This document shows, in pieces, positions 1-9,913 of a stretch of DNA of 64,000 bases (position 1 is its first letter; the number at the start of each line of letters is the position of its first letter). The position numbers were made by a program, and so were the translations under genes. Where the stretch lies: contig OY978097.1 of assembly GCA_963854735.1 (NCBI GenBank), forward strand, positions 372,001-436,000. Reading direction: 5' to 3'. The notes under the pieces are model-generated. The model saw only the letters and a list, made by a program, of their open reading frames with translations, did no database searches and had not been told where the DNA came from. Origin of the DNA: Marvania coccoides. Lineage: Eukaryota > Chlorophyta > Trebouxiophyceae > Chlorellales > Chlorellaceae.

Positions 1-250
1 GTGGCCCTGGCCGTCCCACAGAGAGGCCTTGCGGAAAAAAATGTCGGTGGCGGCCTGAAAAAAGTGTGGAAAGTGAGGTGTTTGAGGGGGGAGAAAATGC
101 GTGAAGATTGGATCACGTGATGATATGATGGAAGCGGCAAAAGCGTATTTGGTAGAAGAATAAAGTGCGTACCTTGGGGACATTGCCTTTGAAATCCTTG
201 AAAATGATCACGTCGCCGCGTGGAGATTCGATGAACAGCTGCGACAGCAT
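1..250 (-). CDS. AP4M1: AP-4 adaptor complex subunit mu, N-terminal part (runs off left edge)
   Basis: Exons read on the minus strand are 250-173 and 54-1; the intron 172-55 is GT-AG, phase 0. The 44 residues visible begin MLSQLFIESPRGDVIIFKDF and continue through NVPK|AATDIFFRKASLW. This matches the start of the longin-like domain of AP-4 mu (plant form begins MISQFFVLSQRGD and contains an FFRKV motif), and fits AP-1, AP-2 or AP-3 mu less well. AP-4 mu is the medium, cargo-binding subunit of the AP-4 coat that sorts proteins at the trans-Golgi network. The rest of the gene, including the mu-homology domain, lies outside the window. A separate small ORF ends 5 nt before this start codon. The family call rests on about 44 residues but the match is close. 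Confidence 0.8.
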
Positions 251-255
251 TTCTT

Positions 256-417
256 CTACTGCAACTTCTGCTTGGTGAACAGCCTGGCGGTTCTCACGAC
301 GATGCTGTGCAGGATCACGACGACGGGGAGAAAGCTGACCACAGCGGTGAAGGCAATGAAGAGATCGGTCTTTGCAAAGGGAATAGGATAGCCAAGAAGG
401 GTATCAACAGCCTCCAT
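256..417 (-). CDS. Small single-pass membrane protein, 53 aa, 5 nt upstream of AP-4 mu
   Basis: An uninterrupted ORF of 53 codons begins with ATG at 417 and stops with TAG at 258-256. The protein starts MEAVDTLLGYPIPFAKTDLF. It has one hydrophobic stretch of about 22 residues (roughly 19-41, rich in F, A, V, I and L) followed by a basic tail (RTARLFTKQKLQ), the pattern of a tail-anchored or small single-pass membrane protein. No intron is needed. The stop is only 5 nt from the AP-4 mu start on the same strand, with no room for a promoter, so both are probably read from one mRNA. I do not recognise the family. It could be a real second cistron or a long upstream ORF that regulates AP-4 mu translation. 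Confidence 0.5.
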   Translation of the reverse strand: MEAVDTLLGYPIPFAKTDLFIAFTAVVSFLPVVVILHSIVVRTARLFTKQKLQ

Positions 418-1095
418 AATAAAACGAACTTGCTTTTGCGGGGTTTGAAATAATAATGAGATGTTTTTATAAAGACGAGCGCTGCTTACGATGCCACACC
501 AAATACAATTTTATTTGCTACCCATACGTGAATTTATTGTTTTTTTTAAACACGTCTACGAGCTGCGTGCGGGGGCTGTGGCTCTCCTTTATTCAAAATT
601 TGAGCCAGCTGTCAAATAATCTGCCCAAAACCAATTAAATCCCGTTCCTTCCCATGCGTCCCAGTGCGTCCCAAAGTCACCCCTCTCTTCTCCCCTCCCT
701 CGCGAGTGTATTGATATTTAGTCTCTTTAAAATCTTGTAAATGTTCGACGGTGATAAGAACAGGATAGATTCTCAAGACAAAATGAACGCAATTTGTCCT
801 CATAATGATGGAGGATGAGAAGAGTACCAAAACGTAAATGCCTCTATTGAGAGGAATGTAAATAAATCCATTCATTTGTTTGCCAATTTTAGTTGGTCCA
901 TGTAAGAAGACGGAAATAAAATAATGAACAAGAAGAGATAACTGAAGGAATTGGAGAAAATAAGAAATAACTCTCTAAGAATACTCTAAAGTTGCATCTT
1001 AAGTGGTGAAGACGGGGGAAAAAATTCAAGTATCTAAAAAAGAAAAAGAAACAAGCAAGGGAAAATTGCATATATTTGCGATGCCCTAAACAGAT
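418..1095. other. AT-rich intergenic stretch, nothing recognised
   Basis: This stretch holds only short, AT-rich open frames without protein-like composition. It presumably contains the promoter and leader of the AP-4 mu transcription unit and the 3' region of the gene at 1096-2010. Confidence 0.5.
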
Positions 1096-2010
1096 CTAGG
1101 CGCATGAAGTTAAGTTTGATTTCCTAGATGAAACGCCTTCGTGCTGGAGGCTCCATGGTACTTGTAAAGAACAAATCGACCGTGTCTTCGCCAGCGCAGC
1201 CTTTTTCCATTTTAACGCTGTACTGGTAGCGAGGTACGCTTGTGCCCTGCATAACATGTCGCAGAAAGAGGACGATATGAATGGATGAGCTGAAGGCATG
1301 CATTTGGCCAAAGGGATCTCTTGCGATAACGCTAGAAGCGGCAGGTTGAGGGGAAAACGAACCTTCACTGGCATTGAGCATGCTTGCAGAACCTGTACGC
1401 TCTTAAGGCAGGGACCAAGCTGTGCAAGCGCAAAGTTCTCTGCTTCACTTAAAATTTCACGGTATATATCCTGCAGAAGGGAGTGGGCGATGAGCCGTGA
1501 GGTCTCTGGGGATGATGGAAACATTTCGTGCCAGGGCCATGGAAGCGGCAACATCGAGTCCCAAAAATTAAAGTATATTATTGGAGCACTAATGCGCGAG
1601 AGAAAAGGGGCAGCAGCTCCGAGGAGGCGAATGTGGTGGTCTCCGATTGCAATTAATATAATTATTTTTTCAGAGTACGATATCCCCCAGGCACGCGAAT
1701 CGCCAGACGATGTCGGCATATATGGTCTCACCTCTGGCTTGCCGTCCTTTCTGACGGAAGGAGTGATGCTCCAACCCTCTTGGCAAATTTTTGGAGCGAT
1801 TTTACTTGGCTGCATAGTCTCTGCGTGAAGGAAACCAGGCGGGCGAGTGTTTTATGGCAAGATCGCCTTGAGATAAAGGGAAACAGTGATAGCTGTTGTC
1901 AATCGGGACTCACCCATGAGGAGACGCCTTCCACGATGAGAAATAGCATTGCAAGGGGGAAGCACACACAGCGAGAGTGCCAGGAGGGATATCAATGTTT
2001 GGACGCGCAT
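1096..2010 (-). CDS. Possible secreted protein with N-terminal signal peptide, family unknown
   Basis: Exon 1 (2010-1914) encodes MRVQTLISLLALSLCVLPPC, a textbook signal peptide with likely cleavage after CNA, and ends in the donor G|GTGAGT. The proposed acceptor at 1822-1821 (CACGCAG) restores phase (G|AG) and joins a frame that stays open to 1096. A further strong donor (GAG|GTGAGA) lies inside this frame near residue 60, and AT-rich pieces near 1540-1680 look intronic, so the downstream exon structure is unresolved. A second open frame of 85 codons (1381-1124) overlaps the end and has equally protein-like content. Helical segments such as LLQDIYREILSEAENFALA look like coding sequence. I do not recognise a family. 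Composition is less GC-rich than in neighbouring genes, so this could be a fast-evolving or decaying gene. Confidence 0.35.
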
Positions 2011-2329
2011 ATTTACTATTATATAGTGTGAATGGGTAAAAAAATGGTGAAGGGGTCTCAAGTTGCACGAATGGCCCTTTTTTATGTGCCGGTTTTCACA
2101 AAACTTTCCATTTTGGATAGGTATGTGAATCCCTCAATTATTCTCGGAAAGAGAGTCTCGGGATCGGCGCGCAACAATTCAATGCCACAACGTAGCAAAT
2201 TTGTACCCATTTGACATCCAACATCACAACTTTCACCTTTGCGCGCGCATTTTTTTTTTTTTTGAAAAATTCAAAAACAGAAAACGCTATTAGCAAACTC
2301 AACAAAACATAAAAAAGCAAACACAAAAA
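2011..2329. promoter_or_regulatory. Intergenic region between divergent genes (putative secreted protein and CTF18)
   Basis: About 320 bp separates the minus-strand start at 2010 from the CTF18 start at 2330. It is AT-rich with a T-run near 2250 and an A-rich leader just before the CTF18 ATG. No defined element was recognised. Confidence 0.35.
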
Positions 2330-5300
2330 ATGGATGAGTTTGATGACTTGGATAGCTTGCTCGCATTTGAAACTGAGCTTTTTGAGGAACCAGGTGCGTT
2401 TTTCAAGCAATTTCCCCCTCTTTTTTCCTCCTTATCGAGCTGGCCCCATCACAACATGATGCAGATGCGGAGAAGAGCAATGTCGCTGACCTGGCGTCGC
2501 AGCGGGAGGCCGCGGCTGGTTTAATCACTGCCCATCAAAAGAATGGCAGGGCAGCAGCAGGCTTCAAGCGCCCCCGTGCTACAGCATCCGACGGTGACGA
2601 TGACGAGATCATGGAGCTGGCGGCAGCAGGCGCCCGGGGCTCCTCCTCCCAGCCTGGCCGGTTGGCTCCTGAGGATGAAGAGCTGCTGCGCCAAGCTCTG
2701 ATGACGCAGCCCTCACAGGATGGCAAGGACGGCACAGACGCCGATCCTATGGGGGAAGAGGATGAAGTGGAGAAGGAGGAAGAGGGAAAGGAGGACGCAG
2801 CGCAGCCTGGAGCGGCGGCGGGACAGCGCCAGCTGGACACAATTTTGCCGCAGCGGGAGTACCAGGCGCCGCTGCGAGAGGCCATCAACGTGACGGGGGC
2901 ATGCCTGACGGTGACCTCCGCCGACGGGGAGCGCGTGTACGCCCCCCTGATGCCCCAAGAAAGCGCCCGCTCCTCGGCCGGGAAAGTCGACATTGCAGGG
3001 GCGCTGCGCCGCGCACGCGGCATGCTGTTGTCCACCCCCATCCAAGACCTCATTGCGGAAGTGGAGCGGGAGCAGTTTGAGCGCGCGCTGGCAGAGACAG
3101 CGGCAGCAGCGGCGGCGGAAGCGGAAGTGGCCCCCAACCGCGATCCGACGCCTCCTGCGGCCGCCACGTCGGGCTCCAGCAGCAAAACCTCGAAGAAGAA
3201 GTCAAAAGGGGGCGGGAAGTCGTCACTGTGGGTGGACAAGTACGCGCCTCGGTCGTTTTTGGACCTTTTGAGCGACGAACAAATCAACCGAGACGTCGTG
3301 CGCTGGCTCAAGAGCTGGGACGCCTGCGTGTTTGGCGCCGACGCCGCCGCAGCAGCAGCGCAGAACAAACCAGCCGCCCCCGTGGCGAAGAAAGCCAAGG
3401 GGTGGCCCCACGACAAGAGCGGTGGAGGCGGTGGCAATTACAATGGTAATAGTGGCGGTGGGGCGGGGAGGTACGCTGCCCCTCCAGACCCTCTGGGCCG
3501 ACCGGAGCACAAGATAATCCTGCTGTGCGGTCCCCCTGGGCTGGGGAAGACGACGCTGGCCCACGTAGTGGCCCGGCACTGTGGATACCGCCCGCTGGAG
3601 ATCAACGCCAGTGACGACCGCAGCGGAACTGCGCTGCTGATGCGCGTGGTGGACGCGGTGCAGATGCGCAACGTGACGGGGGACAAGCGCCCCAACTGCC
3701 TGATCATTGATGAGATTGACGGCGCTGCGGGAGGGGCGGAGGGGCGGTCTGCAGTCACCGCCCTTCTCAAGATCGTCAACGCCGCGCCCAAGGGAGCAGC
3801 AGGGGGAGGCATGGGAGGAGATGGGGCTCCAGCCAAGCAGAATCAGCAGCCCTTCGGCGCCCGCAAAAATGCCGCTGCTGCTGCTGCTGCTGAAGAGGGA
3901 GAAGACTCTGACAATGAGGAGGGGGCTGAAAATAAGGTGGAGCGGCCGGCTGGGTTCCGCCGCGGCACTGGTGGCGCCGCTGCCAAGCAGCAGCGGCTGC
4001 GTCCGCTGATGCGCCCCATCATATGCATCTGTAATGACCTCTACGCGCCCTCCCTGCGCCCGCTGCGCGACGTCGCCAAGGTGTTTCATTTCCGCAGACC
4101 TTCGTCGGAGCGGCTGGCCCACCGCCTGCAGATGGTATGCGCGGCAGAGGGGCTACGTGCGGAAAAGTCCACGCTGCGCATGTTTGCGGAGCGCGCCGAG
4201 TGCGACGTGCGCTCTTGCCTGAACACCCTCCAGTTTCTGTCCAAGCGGCAGACCGTGGTGCGGCAGGCTGACGTGGCGGGCATGGGCGTGGGCCAGAAGG
4301 ACATGACCAAGGGAGCCTTCCAGGTGTGGGGAGAGCTGCTGCAGAAGAAGGTGAGAAACTAGAACACGTGTTTTTTGTGCCTTACTTTCAAAATGTAGGG
4401 GAGAATGAACGAAATGGTTATATTTTGTTGTCGTCGTTCAACGCTGAATACCAACTCCTGCGGCCACTGAATCTCTATATTTCGCAACATCTGACGTTCT
4501 ATTTATTTATTTTCCCTTTCTCCTTTTGTTTTTCGCAGCGCGGCCCGGCGATCATTGGCCGAGCTTCAGAGACCGACGCACAGCGCAGCTCCCGGCTGTA
4601 CAACATGCTGATGGACTTTGGGGACACTGAGCTGGTGCTTTCGGGCGTGCACGAGAGCCTCCCTGCGCTCCGGTTCTTCGACATCGGCCTTCACCGCACC
4701 TGCCAGGTCCTCGGCCACCTGCAAGACGCAGACCGCCTGCTGCGGGCCTGCCACCGCGGCGGAGACTTCGGGCTAATGAAGTACCTCCCATCCGCAGCGC
4801 TTCTCATCGGAGGGGTCGTCGCAGGGCCCGAGCGGCCTTCCATTTCGTGGCCAAGGGGCGGGGGCGAGGTACGCCGCCGCACCGCTGCCAACCGGGCTGT
4901 ACTGCAGCAGTGGCTGATGGGGATGTCTCCGGGGGTTTTTGCCGCCTTGGGCCCCGCGGCGGCGGTGACTGAGGTGTTGCCGATGCTGCCGTGGCTGTCT
5001 GCCCCCCCGCTGCGTCCGGTCTCCCGGCACCTCTTCTCCAGGGACGAACAAGCCTGCGTGGACGGCCTGGTGGGCACGCTCATCTCCCTGGGCCTCACGC
5101 TGTCGCTGGTGGTGGAAGAAACCGACGAAGACGGCGAGGAACTTGGTGCAGGCGGCGGTGGCGGTGGCAGTGGCTATGCTCGGGGCGGCCAAAACGAACC
5201 CCCCATGCAGTTTAGGCCCCCGGTGCATCGGCTGTGGCACTATAAGGGCGCGGCGCCGCTTGCGCGGCGCAGCCTGCCTATCGCTACCCGCCAGATGGTG

Positions 5301-5750
5301 CTGCATGAGGCGGAAATGGAGGCAATCCGAAGGGCTGACACCGTCCGACAGGCCGCCGCTGCTGCAGGCAAGGGCTCTGTGGGTGCCGCTGCGGGGGCTG
5401 CGGGCGCGTCGCCGATAGAGGTGGACGCCAAGAGGGCTGCTGCTGCTGCGAAGCATGCCTCGCAGCAGCAGCGTCCCACCGCTGGTCATGTCCCGTTGGA
5501 CTTGGCGGCTCGGCTGCGGGAGAACAACGTGGCTGGGCGGCTGGCGCAAGCGAAAACCAAAGTGGCCAAGGGCACGTGGCTGGACGTGATGCGAGATCGG
5601 CAGCAGGCGCAGCATGGGGCCAACGCGACGGCGGCAGCATTGGCAGGTGGCGAGGCTGTGGGCCCTGCTCGCTTCACGGTGTTGTACAAGTTCCATGAGG
5701 GGTACACCAACGCGGTGAAGCGCCCGATCCTGCTGTCTGAGCTGTTCTAA
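2330..5750 (+). CDS. CTF18: Chromosome transmission fidelity protein 18 (CTF18), alternative clamp loader large subunit
   Basis: Exons 2330-2393, 2465-4350 and 4539-5750 join in phase to give about 1053 aa. CTF18 replaces RFC1 in an alternative RFC complex that loads PCNA and supports sister-chromatid cohesion and the replication checkpoint. Seen in order: an acidic, low-complexity N-terminus; the CTF18 signature SLWVDKYAPRSF near residue 275, then a WLKSWDACVF block; Walker A GPPGLGKTT near 377; Walker B LIIDEIDGA near 437; sensor-1 region PIICICNDLYAP; and a long C-terminal half. About 60 residues of low-complexity sequence (Ala, Gly and acidic runs) sit between Walker B and sensor 1, an algal-type insertion. 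The WVDKYAP and WLK-WD-CVF blocks argue for CTF18 over RFC1 or RAD17. The start gives the acidic MDEFDDLDSLLAFE opening. Confidence 0.9.
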
Positions 5751-6170
5751 TTGTAAAAAAAATGAGGCAGAATTGAGTCCAGCGGAATCTATCTTTTATC
5801 CTGGCATTTCTGTTTGTTACAAAACCAAATATTCTTCGAGTTGTTTTTTGTCCTCATCGGGGGTGTAGAGTGCTATAATGACCGGATAAGATACTGGGAA
5901 ATTATGGTGCTTTGCATAGAACAGCGCTTCATCTCTCAAAGCAGGGAAGGAAGGGAGGGGTAATGTGGTGCGATGTGATTGATTGAATTCTCCGTTGATA
6001 TTGCTGTTGTCAGGCAACACACACAGTACACACAGTGCCTACTAACAAAACTACTAACATTTTATGTGCATATGTGCGCCACGCCCGAAAGAAGAAAAAA
6101 GGACCGCGGCAGCCCGTTGTCTGTGGTGCCATCATAGCCGGTCCATTGGCATCAGTGCGATGCGGCTGAT
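5751..6170. other. Intergenic region between convergent CTF18 and PsaF genes
   Basis: This holds the 3' ends of CTF18 (plus) and PsaF (minus). A 67-codon minus-strand frame (6020-5817) is present but has no recognisable similarity and probably lies in the PsaF 3' untranslated region. Confidence 0.5.
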
Positions 6171-7185
6171 TTAGCGGGGGGACACGGTGATGTTGGAGTC
6201 GTCCTCCAGGAGGGTGCCGTTGCGGAGTTCCGCCACAGCGGCCACGGGCCATCCCAGGCCGGCCCACAGCAGCTTCCAGGCCAGGGGCACGTCGATGATG
6301 ATCTCCTTCTCAATGGGCTTGGCAGCCTTCTTCACCTCCTGCACGTACTTGGTTCCAGAGTAACCGATCCATCCGGCAACGTAAAGGAAGCCGATGGTGG
6401 GCACCAGCACATCGCCAGTGTGGCCGTTGCGCAGAGCAAGTCCGGGGTCGGCGATGAGATGGGGCAGGCCGTCGGTGCCGCACAGCAGGCCCTGGCGGCC
6501 GTAATTGTCAAAGCGGCGCTCGGTCTTGGCGATGGTGGCCTCCAGCGCGAGGGCGGGGGCGGACCCGGCCTCGTACTGCTTCAGACGCTTCTGCAGACCC
6601 TTGACCTCGTTTTTCTTGCGCTTGGCGAAGGCCTTGGACTCGGAGCAGGGGGTGAGGCCAGCAACGTCGGCCTGCGAAAGTGAGTGAGAATTAGTCGAAT
6701 TAGTTTGGGTTGTGCTATGTTTAAACGCGATCCGTGGGGGCTGGGTGTCATATTCAAGTTACTCACGTAGGCAGCATCGACGGTGGACAGGCCAAAGGTG
6801 AGGGCCAGGGCGGCAGCAGCGGCCGCGGTGCCGAGCTGCTTGCCGGCCTCCTGGCGCTCAGCGCTGCAGACCACGCGGCGGGCGGCGGCCACGGGGCGCT
6901 TGGCCTGGGCACCGGTGACCCGGAGGCTGGGGGTGAAGGTGCTCCTGCGGGCAGCAAGGGAAAAATAAGATTAATCATCGAGGCCAGCATTTAACGGAAG
7001 ATTTTTCCACCCCGCCCCATCGCGCCGGCGGCAACATATAAATCCGAATCGCCCGGCATCGCAGGGCCCTGCCGGAGCCCGTTTGCTCGTCGTCTTGTTT
7101 GATTGAATGATTAGCGAACCCCAAGAGAAAATTGCAGCTCTCCCGAGCGTGCGCAACACGTGGATTACCTGCTGGCGGTCTGCAT
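6171..7185 (-). CDS. PSAF: Photosystem I subunit III (PsaF), plastid precursor
   Basis: Exons 7185-7169 (17 nt), 6944-6767 and 6671-6171 give a 231-aa precursor. PsaF is the PSI subunit that docks plastocyanin or cytochrome c6 on the lumenal side. Residues 1-35 form a stromal transit peptide ([14 protein letters not shown]); a hydrophobic Ala-rich thylakoid-transfer segment with an AxA-like cleavage site follows; the mature protein begins near [12 protein letters not shown]. The lysine-rich helix ([20 protein letters not shown]) is diagnostic of green-lineage PsaF. Two hydrophobic helices follow ([19 protein letters not shown] and the [19 protein letters not shown] region) together with the conserved [10 protein letters not shown] motif. 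Length matches the Chlamydomonas precursor. There is no secretory signal ahead of the transit peptide, which argues for a primary plastid. Confidence 0.95.
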
Positions 7186-7660
7186 AGCGATGTAATTAAA
7201 CGAGTGTATTATTTAAATTCGATTGAAGGAGGATCTGGGAGTTAGCTTTCCAAGTTCCCGTCAATTGACCCGGAAAAATATTTTTTGAAGGCGTCCTTGG
7301 CTTACATATTACACAAACACACAGCTCTTGGACAGCTGGCATGGATTTATCGTCACTCCTCGCCCTACTTTGCCTGTGCCGGGTGGTGTCATGCGAATCT
7401 TTCTGTAAGTGCTTCACTTTCAAAACCTACTTATCGCCCCGCCACCACCCAGCAAGCACAACATTTCTCTCTCTCTCTGCAATTATCCTCGCTATTTTCC
7501 ACCCAGCACCATCTGAATTCGTTGAAAATGATGATTCACAATGTCACAGGGCGAAGAGAGACTCATTCTCTTGCTTCACCCCTCAAATTTCAGCAGCACA
7601 GCCCTCGCTGCCCACCGGTTCTTCATAGAATGTCAAATAAAATACTACAATAAACCCTAA
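7186..7660. other. Intergenic/5' region of PsaF and 3' end of the DUF3067 gene
   Basis: No convincing gene. A 95-codon plus-strand frame (7341-7628) opens with a hydrophobic stretch, but the rest is composition-driven CT-rich sequence. The PsaF promoter should lie just above 7185. Confidence 0.5.
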
Positions 7661-8798
7661 TCATCGCCCAAACCACTCCACCACCTGATCTCTGGTCAGT
7701 TCTAGCGGGATGTTCACAGCGTTGCCCACAATGGGCCGAGAAGGCAGCCCTTTACGCGGCTTTACCGGCTCCTTCAGGAACTGGATCACCCGCTCCGCTT
7801 GCCCCCATGCCTCCAGGTACAGCGCCACGCCGTCCATTTTCTCGTTGTAGTCCTCTTGGGACATTGGAAAGGTGCGCTGCCCCAGGTGGGGATGGTAGAT
7901 GTTCAAGCTGACCAGTGTTTTGCCCAACAGGTCTCGCCGCACGAAGGACACGTCGTGCGCCTTGCCGTACTTCCCAATTAAGAGGCCTGCCAGCATGCCT
8001 CCAGTGAGGGCGTCTCTATCGCCGCTGTCACTGCCGCCGCCTTCCTCTGGCGCTGACGACGAAGACCCCCCGCCGTCCACCATCTCCGTGATACGGGCGT
8101 TCAGCGCCGAGGCGAACTCATCGTCGGTGGACTGAAGAAAGGACGGCTGCTGCTCCGCATCCAGCTCAATGCGTGATGCTGCAGTTGTGGACGGAGGGTC
8201 TGCAGGGACCGCCCCCTCGCGTTCCCTGCTCACCGCCAGCCGTTCGTTGAGCACCTCCACGTCGTCTTGCGTCATTTCTGCGGACGAGTTGGCGTTGGCG
8301 TTCGCGTTGCGATACTCCGGTTGTTGGCCCAGGCGCCAGGCTTGGCTGGAGCGGGGGGCCCACTTTTCAAAGTCGAAAAGGTCGGCGAAGAATTCCCCAA
8401 TGCCAGCTGAGGAAAGTCAGGAAGAAAAAGAGGGGATTTAATGAATGAATGTCTCGCTTTAAGATTTTAAGACCTCTGCTTTGTTAGAACAATTCCTTGG
8501 GAATGATTTCTTGGTTTCTGGTGGAAAGGAGGAAGAAGGGAGGATATTCCATGCAAAGAACCAAATGAAGCCTGGGCGATGCTAGCTGCTGATAAAGGAT
8601 AAAATGCTGGCCTTTATGGCTTGCAAGCCCAGAAAACAAGCTTCAACAAATGGCGGGCGGTGGTTGAAATTTCTCACCTTGGACGGCCTGCTGCTTGCGG
8701 GAGGGGGGGGGGAGGCCGCCGCGCGGTCTGTGAGAGCGGAGCTGCTGGACAGCGTCAGGCCGCAGCTTGAGCTGCGCTTGAGAGACAGAAGAGCGCAT
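7661..8798 (-). CDS. DUF3067 plastid protein
   Basis: Exons 8798-8678 and 8406-7661 (G|CT split codon) give 288 aa. The C-terminal ~120 residues match the DUF3067 family, found in cyanobacteria and plastids: GKYGKAHDVSFVRRDLLGKT, LVSLNIYHPHLGQRTFP, a DGVALYLEAWGQAERVIQFL helix, and the closing RPIVGNAVNIPLELTRDQ motif. The basic, Ser- and Arg-rich N-terminus beginning MRSSVSQAQLKLRPD looks like a plastid transit peptide. A variable acidic, Ser/Gly-rich linker lies in between. The biochemical role of the family is not established to my knowledge; in plants it is annotated only as a chloroplast protein of unknown function. An in-frame ATG lies 28 codons further upstream; the MRSS start was chosen for its transit-peptide character. 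Confidence 0.75.
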
Positions 8799-9115
8799 GT
8801 CGTGATGACAGCAATCCTTGTGGGATCTAAGAATCAAGTTATTCTGGAGCTCTGCGCCTGACCCACGATCACGATCGTTCAATAGATCACAAATTCAAAA
8901 ACTTTAAATGCGAACACCCTAATTTTTTGCGAGTGGCTAGGAAGCCAGCATAGAGAGCGCGTTCAGCGAACGTTTCACAAACAAAATAACTTTTTGTACA
9001 GCTCTATACTGTTTTTATTTATCAAAACTCGGATACACACAAGAGTCCAGGCCTTCACACGAGCTCCAAACGCGTTTTTTTGTTTGTTTTGTTTTTTTAC
9101 AAAAAAAACTGAAAT
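8799..9115. promoter_or_regulatory. Shared upstream region of DUF3067 (minus) and CYSTM-like (plus) genes
   Basis: A 317-bp head-to-head interval. It is AT-rich with T and A runs close to the plus-strand ATG at 9116. No specific element was recognised. Confidence 0.35.
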
Positions 9116-9619
9116 ATGAGCAGCGGACCCCCTCCTCCTGGGTGAGAAACCACTCTAATTTGCACATCTATGTCGTCAACACACACGCTCCAAACACGTC
9201 AGCTGCTTGCGCACAGCGAGAAATCTCGATGATCTCAAACACCAACTTTTTCTTCTAGGTACCCCCCTCCCTCTGGCTACCCGCCCCCTGCCTACGGCGA
9301 CGACGGCGGCAAGCCTCAGAACCAGGAGAAGTACGGAAATCAGTACACCTACGGCACTCCCGTCGGCTATGGCGCTCCGCCCCCGCAGGGCTATGGCGGT
9401 GGCTACGGGGCTCCCCCGCCCCCTGCAGGCTATCCTGGAGGTCCCCAGTACGGCGGCGGGTACGGTGCGCCGCCCCCCAGCTATTACCCACCCCCGGGTG
9501 GCAACCAGCCAATTTACGTGCAGCAGTCTCAGCCGCAGCAGTCGGGCCCTGGGCCGGACATTTGCACCGCGTGCTTGGCTGCCCTGTGCTGCTGCTGCTT
9601 GCTTGACATGATGACTTAA
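9116..9619 (+). CDS. CYSTM/XYPPX-type small protein with Pro-Tyr-Gly-rich region and Cys-rich tail
   Basis: Exons 9116-9141 (26 nt) and 9259-9619 join at a GG|G codon to give 128 aa. Almost the whole protein is a disordered array of YGAPPP, GYPPP and GGGYG units, followed by a Gln-rich spacer and a C-terminal motif ICTACLAALCCCCLLDMM. This is the layout of plant and fungal CYSTM proteins, whose Cys-rich hydrophobic tail is thought to associate with membranes, often in stress responses. The Cys tail is short and may be palmitoylated rather than truly membrane spanning (inference). The start is set by the ATG whose 8-codon exon continues the same Pro-rich pattern across a phase-matched GTGAGA...CTAG intron. 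Confidence 0.7.
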
Positions 9620-9913
9620 ATGTAGCAGCCAAGGGGCCCCATCACCGTCACATTGCGCGCGTTGAAGATTTTTTTTTTTTTGAATACCGTCAACCATCTC
9701 ATCTCGTCCACTACGGACCTGATAAAAGACCTACACTGTGCGACTTCGCCTTAGTACGCCGCCCGCCTGCGGTTACGCCTTCTCCCCCTAACACATATTA
9801 AGAAGCACTGAGTATAATATGACTTGGCGAAATATATCTGTATTATTTTTTTGTGTAATTAAATGGGCACTTGATTAAACGCACGTCAGGCTCTCACAAC
9901 TAATGAAAAAACA

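Noticed and set aside
5817..6020. 67-codon minus-strand ORF between CTF18 and PsaF.
   Set aside because: No family similarity, AT-rich composition, and it lies where the PsaF 3' untranslated region is expected.
7341..7628. Plus-strand 95-codon ORF with a hydrophobic start resembling a signal peptide.
   Set aside because: The rest is CT-rich low-complexity translation with no conserved pattern; the region is intergenic to PsaF and DUF3067.
9259..9619. Similarity between the Pro-Tyr-Gly repeats here and those in the FY tail (61740-61960), suggesting duplication.
   Set aside because: Both are low-complexity arrays of the same residues; the repeat units and flanks differ, so convergence is sufficient.
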